Source of the DNA: Pseudomonadota bacterium
Lineage (GTDB): Bacteria; Pseudomonadota; Alphaproteobacteria; Micropepsales; Micropepsaceae
DNA: 9,766 nucleotides
Direction: 5' to 3'
Assembly (NCBI GenBank): GCA_021808875.1
Contig: JAKBAU010000127.1
Coordinates: 1 to 9,766, forward strand
A program made the translations under genes and the position numbers. A model generated the notes under the pieces. It was given only the letters and a program-made list of their open reading frames with translations, was not told the DNA's origin and did no database searches. Of this stretch, positions 6,606 through 9,766 are shown in pieces (position 1 is the stretch's first letter; the number at the start of each line of letters is the position of its first letter).

Positions 6606-7619
6606 TTAGGGGCTGGGTGGATAAAGGTGCCACTTGCCGTCTTGATCGCGCAGACGCCAGCGGCCCTCTCCGAGGGCTTCGGCATCCCGCGACAAGAGCG
6701 AAACCTTGGCATGGCCGCCGGGTAGATCAAGGACATAGTCGGGCATGGCGATGCCAGTCAGACGCGGACGCAAGGCGTGCATCAGACCGATCCCGGTTTC
6801 AATACTGAGACGAAAATGTCCGGTACCAGGGGCAAGATCAGGATGATGAAGATAATAGGGCTTGATTCGGTTGACAAGAAAGCTGCGCATCAGCGCCTCG
6901 AGCGTATCAACATCATCATTTACGTCACGCAAGAGCACAGTCTGCGACAGCATGGGGACCCCAGCATCGACTAGGCGGGCGATAGCCTGGCAGGCCGCCG
7001 GAGTGAATTCACGCGGGTGATTGGCATGGAGATTGACAAAGCTTGTAGCGCCATCAACCCGCAGGGCGTCTATCAGCTCTGGCGTAATGCGCTCCGGTGC
7101 CACACAAGGAACCCTTGTATGCCAGCGCAAGATCTCGACATGACCGATCTGAGCAAAGCGCAGTGCAAGCTCGCGGATGCGACGCGGACTTAATATAAAC
7201 GGGTCTCCACCGGTCATGATGACCTCGCGGACCATCCTCTGCGCCGAGACATAGGCTGCCGCTTGATCAAGTTCATGGTTGGTGAGTGTTCCTTTGCCGT
7301 GTCCTACCGCTTCACGGCGAAAGCAGAAGCGACAATAAACCGGACAACTGAGCACGGATTTGACGAGAACCCGGTCACGATGCCGGTGCACAACTCCCTT
7401 TACGGGCGAATGCGTGTCATCGCCGATTGGATCGTCCGCTTCTTCACGGCTGCGAAGGGTTTCTTCCTGTCGCGGGAGAAACTGGCGGGCGATGGGATCC
7501 TGCGGATCCTTGGGGTCTATCAGCCGGGCCATTTCCGCGGTAATGGCGTAGGGATAGCGTGCCGTGACGGCCTTCAGTTCCTCATCCGGTAGCGACACCC
7601 CAACAAGCTCGGCAGTCAT
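6606..7619 (-). CDS. epmB: EF-P--(R)-beta-lysine pathway lysine 2,3-aminomutase EpmB
   Basis: The 337-residue radical SAM, PLP-dependent enzyme converts (S)-alpha-lysine to (R)-beta-lysine, the moiety attached to EF-P. The [4Fe-4S] motif is CX3CX2C at Cys92, Cys96 and Cys99 (SCPVYCRFCFRR). It is followed by MTGGDPF (135-141) for SAM contact and HTRVP (167-171). The PLP-binding Lys is Lys305 in YVLDLPGGHAKVSLL. Length matches E. coli EpmB (342) rather than the longer catabolic or antibiotic-type aminomutases, and the N-terminal FLPRQEE segment is typical. Its ATG overlaps the epmA TGA as ATGA, so the two are translationally coupled. With epmA and efp adjacent, the assignment to EF-P modification rather than lysine catabolism is strong. 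Confidence 0.93.
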   Translation of the reverse strand: MTAELVGVSLPDEELKAVTARYPYAITAEMARLIDPKDPQDPIARQFLPRQEETLRSREEADDPIGDDTHSPVKGVVHRHRDRVLVKSVLSCPVYCRFCFRREAVGHGKGTLTNHELDQAAAYVSAQRMVREVIMTGGDPFILSPRRIRELALRFAQIGHVEILRWHTRVPCVAPERITPELIDALRVDGATSFVNLHANHPREFTPAACQAIARLVDAGVPMLSQTVLLRDVNDDVDTLEALMRSFLVNRIKPYYLHHPDLAPGTGHFRLSIETGIGLMHALRPRLTGIAMPDYVLDLPGGHAKVSLLSRDAEALGEGRWRLRDQDGKWHLYPPSP

Positions 7620-8653
7620 GGCGCAGGTGTCCAGATCACATCATCCAGACTGCGCGCCAGAGCGGCAAGCATGCACAGCCGGTCAAATCCCAATGCTACA
7701 CCACTGGCCGGCGGCATGAATTGGAGCGCGGCAAGAAACTCCTCATCGAGCGGATAGCGTTCGCCATAGATCCGGCTCTTCTCTGCCATCTCCATCTCAA
7801 AGCGCTGACGCTGCTCCGTCGGGTCAGTCAGTTCGCCAAAGCCGTTGGCGAGTTCCACGCCACAGGCATAAAGTTCGAAGCGCTCCGCCACCCGCGGGTC
7901 CTTTGGGCTCGGACGTGCCAGTGCCGCCTCACAGCGGGGATACTCGCACAGCAAGGTAAGACGTTGAAGGCCCAGACGCGGCTCGATGCAGCCGACCAGC
8001 AGTTTGGAAAAAATATCCGCCCAGTTGTCATCATCAGCCACGGTGTGGCCAGCGAGGATTGCCGCCTGCGCGAGGGCGGCGCGGTTACCCTCTCCTTGAG
8101 GTCCAAGAGTAGCCATCAGATCGATACCGGCAAAGCGAGAAAATGCCTCGGCAACTGTAATGGTCTGGGCAGCCGCAAACGGGTCGCAGACAACCCCACG
8201 AAACTCGAATGCGCGCGCTCCAAGCGTGCTCGCCGCCAGCCGGACGAGCGCGAGGGTGTCGGTCATGGCCGTGTCGTAGGCTGCCCCTACCTGGTACCAC
8301 TCCAGCATGGTGAATTCCGGGGCGTGCAGCGCCGAACGCTCGCGATTGCGGAATACCCGGGCGAATTCGAAGATTCTTTCTTCACCTGCGGCCAACAACT
8401 TCTTGGCGGAAAACTCCGGGGAGGTGTGCAGATAGACGGTACGGCCTTCTCCGGACGTCGTGCGAAGCTGGGTTTCGAAGGCGTGAAGATGGGCCTCGTT
8501 ACCCGGTGACGTGCACAGTGTGCCACATTCGACCTCGACATAATCCTGAGCCTCAAACCAGCCGCGCAGCACGCGCTTGATACGCCCCCGCGCCAGGAGC
8601 GCGGGACGGCGATCGCGGTGACGGTCGGCGGACCAGAATGGAGGCGTCGTCAT
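7616..8653 (-). CDS. epmA: EF-P beta-lysine ligase EpmA (GenX/PoxA/YjeA)
   Basis: The 345-residue class II lysyl-tRNA synthetase paralogue lacks the anticodon-binding domain. It activates (R)-beta-lysine with ATP and transfers it to the EF-P lysine. Visible motifs are [12 protein letters not shown] (about 76-87), motif 2 as [10 protein letters not shown] with [14 protein letters not shown] (about 98-123), [11 protein letters not shown] with an Arg-rich helix for substrate binding, and motif 3 as [13 protein letters not shown] near the C-terminus. Length is close to E. coli EpmA (325) and far short of LysS (about 505), which excludes a tRNA synthetase. The ATG at 8653, preceded by GGGA, is preferred over an in-frame ATG at 8668 that lacks an SD. 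The gene starts 103 bp from efp, divergently, and overlaps epmB by four bases. Confidence 0.94.
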   Translation of the reverse strand: MTTPPFWSADRHRDRRPALLARGRIKRVLRGWFEAQDYVEVECGTLCTSPGNEAHLHAFETQLRTTSGEGRTVYLHTSPEFSAKKLLAAGEERIFEFARVFRNRERSALHAPEFTMLEWYQVGAAYDTAMTDTLALVRLAASTLGARAFEFRGVVCDPFAAAQTITVAEAFSRFAGIDLMATLGPQGEGNRAALAQAAILAGHTVADDDNWADIFSKLLVGCIEPRLGLQRLTLLCEYPRCEAALARPSPKDPRVAERFELYACGVELANGFGELTDPTEQRQRFEMEMAEKSRIYGERYPLDEEFLAALQFMPPASGVALGFDRLCMLAALARSLDDVIWTPAP

Positions 8654-8696
8654 GGCCGTCCCATGCACGAGGATACGCCGGCAGACAAGAGCGCAC

Positions 8697-8725
8697 TTGG
8701 AAAGACAGGTCCGAAGCTGCTATAG
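8697..8725 (+). promoter_or_regulatory. Candidate sigma-70 promoter for efp
   Basis: TTGGAA (8697-8702) and CTATAG (8720-8725) are 17 bases apart, or 18 if TATAGC (8721-8726) is taken as the -10. Either choice gives a transcript start near 8732 and a leader of about 25 bases containing the SD. The -10 lies in the palindrome GCTATAGC, so the same bases could also be read on the other strand. The pair lies in the 103-bp efp/epmA divergent gap, where a promoter is required. Confidence 0.45.
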
Positions 8726-8756
8726 CCGCGCGCTCAATGCTTCCGGGAGATGGAAT

Positions 8757-9326
8757 GTGGTTGCCGTAATTGCCAGCAATATCCGCAAGGGCAATGTGAT
8801 CGAGAAGGACGGAAAGCTTTATGTCGTGCTGACCGCTGAGAACATCCACCCCGGAAAGGGCACGCCCGTGACCCAGCTCGAAATGCGGCGCATTTCCGAT
8901 GGGGTGAAGGTCAACGAGCGCTATAAGACGACCGACAGCCTGGAGAAGGCGTTCATCGACGAGCGCACCTATTCCTATCTGTACCAAGATGGCGACAGCT
9001 ACGTTTTCATGGATCCCGAAAACTTTGACCAGATCCCGGTTCCGGCCGGCGTGATCGGGGAGATGGCGCCTTATCTGATTGAAAACATGGAGGTTCGGCT
9101 TTCGCTGTACAACAATGTGCCGATCGCGATCGAGTTGCCCGCCCGTGCCTCTTTCGAGGTGGTCGACACCGAACCGGTGGTTAAAGGACAGACCGCATCA
9201 GGCTCATTCAAGCCGGCCGTGCTCTCCAATGGTGTACGGACCATGGTCCCCACGCATATTACCGTCGGCACGCGCATCACCGTTCTGACCGCCGATGGCT
9301 CCTACGTCGAGCGGGCAAAGGATTAG
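8757..9326 (+). CDS. efp: Translation elongation factor P
   Basis: This 189-residue factor binds between the ribosomal P and E sites and relieves stalling at consecutive prolines. The N-terminal KOW-like domain (about 1-64) contains HPGKGTP. The lysine in that motif is Lys34 counting from the GTG start, exactly the residue that EpmA beta-lysylates in E. coli EF-P. The OB domains follow, with [25 protein letters not shown] and [18 protein letters not shown], and a C-terminal [17 protein letters not shown]. The GTG at 8757 is chosen because GGGAG lies seven bases upstream, the resulting length matches the family (about 188), and [12 protein letters not shown] is the usual N-terminus. A longer frame from 8652 would add 35 unrelated residues overlapping the epmA start. 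It is divergent from its modifying enzymes. Confidence 0.96.
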   Translation: MVAVIASNIRKGNVIEKDGKLYVVLTAENIHPGKGTPVTQLEMRRISDGVKVNERYKTTDSLEKAFIDERTYSYLYQDGDSYVFMDPENFDQIPVPAGVIGEMAPYLIENMEVRLSLYNNVPIAIELPARASFEVVDTEPVVKGQTASGSFKPAVLSNGVRTMVPTHITVGTRITVLTADGSYVERAKD

Positions 9327-9658
9327 CCAGCTCCCCGGAGGGAACGGTCGGCTGAGGCTATGTGCTGAGTCGCACCAGGCGCATGGCCTTACGGCCTCCG
9401 CCCAGACGCCAGGCAGGACGAGTTCAGTCGTGCCTGGAACTTGGGGGAATGCAGTCAAGACCGCAGGCTTCCTGCCAAGTCAGGACCGCCAGGGGGCAAT
9501 GGCCCTTGGTAGCTCGCCTGAAAGCACTGGGGAGTGAGCGGACACCCGATGCGGGGTGTCGAAGGGGCTGGGGCGTACCGGATCGGACATCCGCTCGCCT
9601 CAATAACCCGCAGCAGACGCACAAGTTGCAGAGGTGGTGGAAAAAAAGTTTTACGGCC
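9327..9658. other. Hairpin-rich convergent gap, no gene recognised
   Basis: This 332-bp stretch lies between the efp stop and the stop of the receiver-domain gene. It contains a dense series of inverted repeats: GTGC/GCAC (9362-9375); GGCG-GGCC/GGCC-CGCC (9378-9402, TTAC loop); CCAGGC-ACGA/TCGT-GCCTGG (9409-9437, a 10-bp stem with a 3-base bulge and six-base loop); GCAGG/CCTGC (9463-9475); CCAGGG/CCCTTGG (9489-9509); GACACCC/GGGTGTC (9541-9560); and CGGAT/ATCCG (9579-9593). An outer pairing GAGCG/CGCTC (9536-9540 with 9592-9596) would enclose several of them. No conserved protein is visible in any frame. It could encode a structured RNA, be part of a group II intron or other relic, or be an unusual terminator region. 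Confidence 0.5.
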
Positions 9659-9683
9659 TCAGGCTGCCCGCCGTCTGGGCGGG
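9641..9683 (-). terminator. Weak candidate terminator for the receiver-domain gene
   Basis: On the minus strand the strong hairpin CCCGCC-CAGAC-GGCGGG (9667-9683) lies in the last codons. A run of seven T (9641-9647) follows the stop. The gap of about 19 bases between stem and T-run is too long for a standard Rho-independent terminator, so this is tentative. Confidence 0.25.
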
Positions 9684-9766
9684 TGAAAGAACAGGGCCTG
9701 CCCTACCGTCGCCTGGACCGTCTCCGGTAAAAACGGCTTTGCGATCAAATAGGTAGGTTCTGGCCG
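9659..9766 (-). CDS. C-terminal end of a receiver-domain protein (partial)
   Basis: The last 108 bases, read on the minus strand, encode 35 residues and a TGA stop at 9659-9661. The frame is open to the window edge. The segment YLIAKPFLPETV followed by VGQAL is the end of a CheY-like receiver domain. It shows the invariant Lys-Pro after beta-5 (the switch lysine), then helix alpha-5 with the usual PETL-type start. A basic tail, PPRRRAA, follows. Because the receiver is at the very C-terminus, the protein is either a single-domain response regulator or, more often in such genomes, a hybrid sensor kinase. The phospho-acceptor Asp lies outside the window. The match is short but specific. The gene converges on efp. 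Confidence 0.72.
   Translation of the reverse strand, partial: RPEPTYLIAKPFLPETVQATVGQALFFHPPRRRAA

Noticed and set aside
7721..8509. 262-codon open frame on the plus strand
   Set aside because: It is antisense to epmA, whose class II synthetase motifs are unmistakable; the plus-strand product resembles nothing.
8652..8756. Upstream extension of EF-P giving 224 residues
   Set aside because: The added 35 residues do not match EF-P, overlap the epmA start and would cover the likely promoter; the GTG at 8757 has a proper SD and gives the family length.
9362..9730. 122-codon plus-strand frame after efp
   Set aside because: It has no SD of note, an odd composition and no domain, and it overlaps the convergent receiver-domain end and the hairpin-rich stretch.
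1..9766. CRISPR arrays, tRNA or rRNA genes
   Set aside because: I saw no regularly spaced repeats and no tRNA or rRNA signature on either strand.

Overview
The window looks like chromosomal DNA from a GC-rich proteobacterium, most likely an alphaproteobacterium. The reasons are the EF-P sequence type (an N-terminus reading [10 protein letters not shown]), the complete EF-P beta-lysylation module beside it, and the overall gene complement. That placement is inferred from protein style; no rRNA or tRNA is present to anchor it. Three genes (opt, the CitE-like lyase gene and efp) appear to start at GTG, and each has a Shine-Dalgarno (SD) match at that start.

Layout from left to right. (1) Minus strand: a SolA-like FAD amine oxidase (1438-2601), a rhomboid protease (424-1146) and a small DUF4389 membrane protein (31-369). 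The last two are probably co-transcribed. (2) Divergent from solA, 76 bp away, is an OPT-family oligopeptide transporter (2678-4630, plus). (3) The whole gap from 4631 to 5155 is occupied by the wreck of an IS200/IS605-type element. It holds a tnpB zinc-ribbon tail on the minus strand and a tnpA on the plus strand that has lost its middle and carries a frameshift and a stop. (4) Minus strand: a MaoC-type hydratase (6070-6522) followed by a CitE-like CoA-ester lyase (5156-6031). This pairing is typical of C4/C5 dicarboxylyl-CoA breakdown such as itaconate/citramalyl-CoA. (5) Minus strand: epmA (7616-8653) and epmB (6606-7619), overlapping by ATGA. Divergent from them is efp (8757-9326, plus). 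(6) A 332-bp convergent gap (9327-9658) is rich in hairpins and has no convincing gene. (7) The last 108 bases are the 3' end, on the minus strand, of a receiver-domain protein (response regulator or hybrid kinase) that enters from beyond the right edge.

How the genes work together. EpmB makes (R)-beta-lysine, EpmA attaches it to Lys34 of EF-P, and modified EF-P relieves ribosome stalling on polyproline; all three are present here in one divergent locus. The MaoC/CitE pair would hydrate an unsaturated dicarboxylyl-CoA and then cleave it to acetyl-CoA plus a 2-oxoacid. SolA and OPT could form a uptake-and-oxidation pair for peptides or N-methylated amino acids, but this rests only on their divergent placement.

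Most of the window is ordinary housekeeping and metabolism. The parts most worth a second look are the IS605 relic, the structured gap after efp, and the exact substrate of the MaoC/CitE pair.
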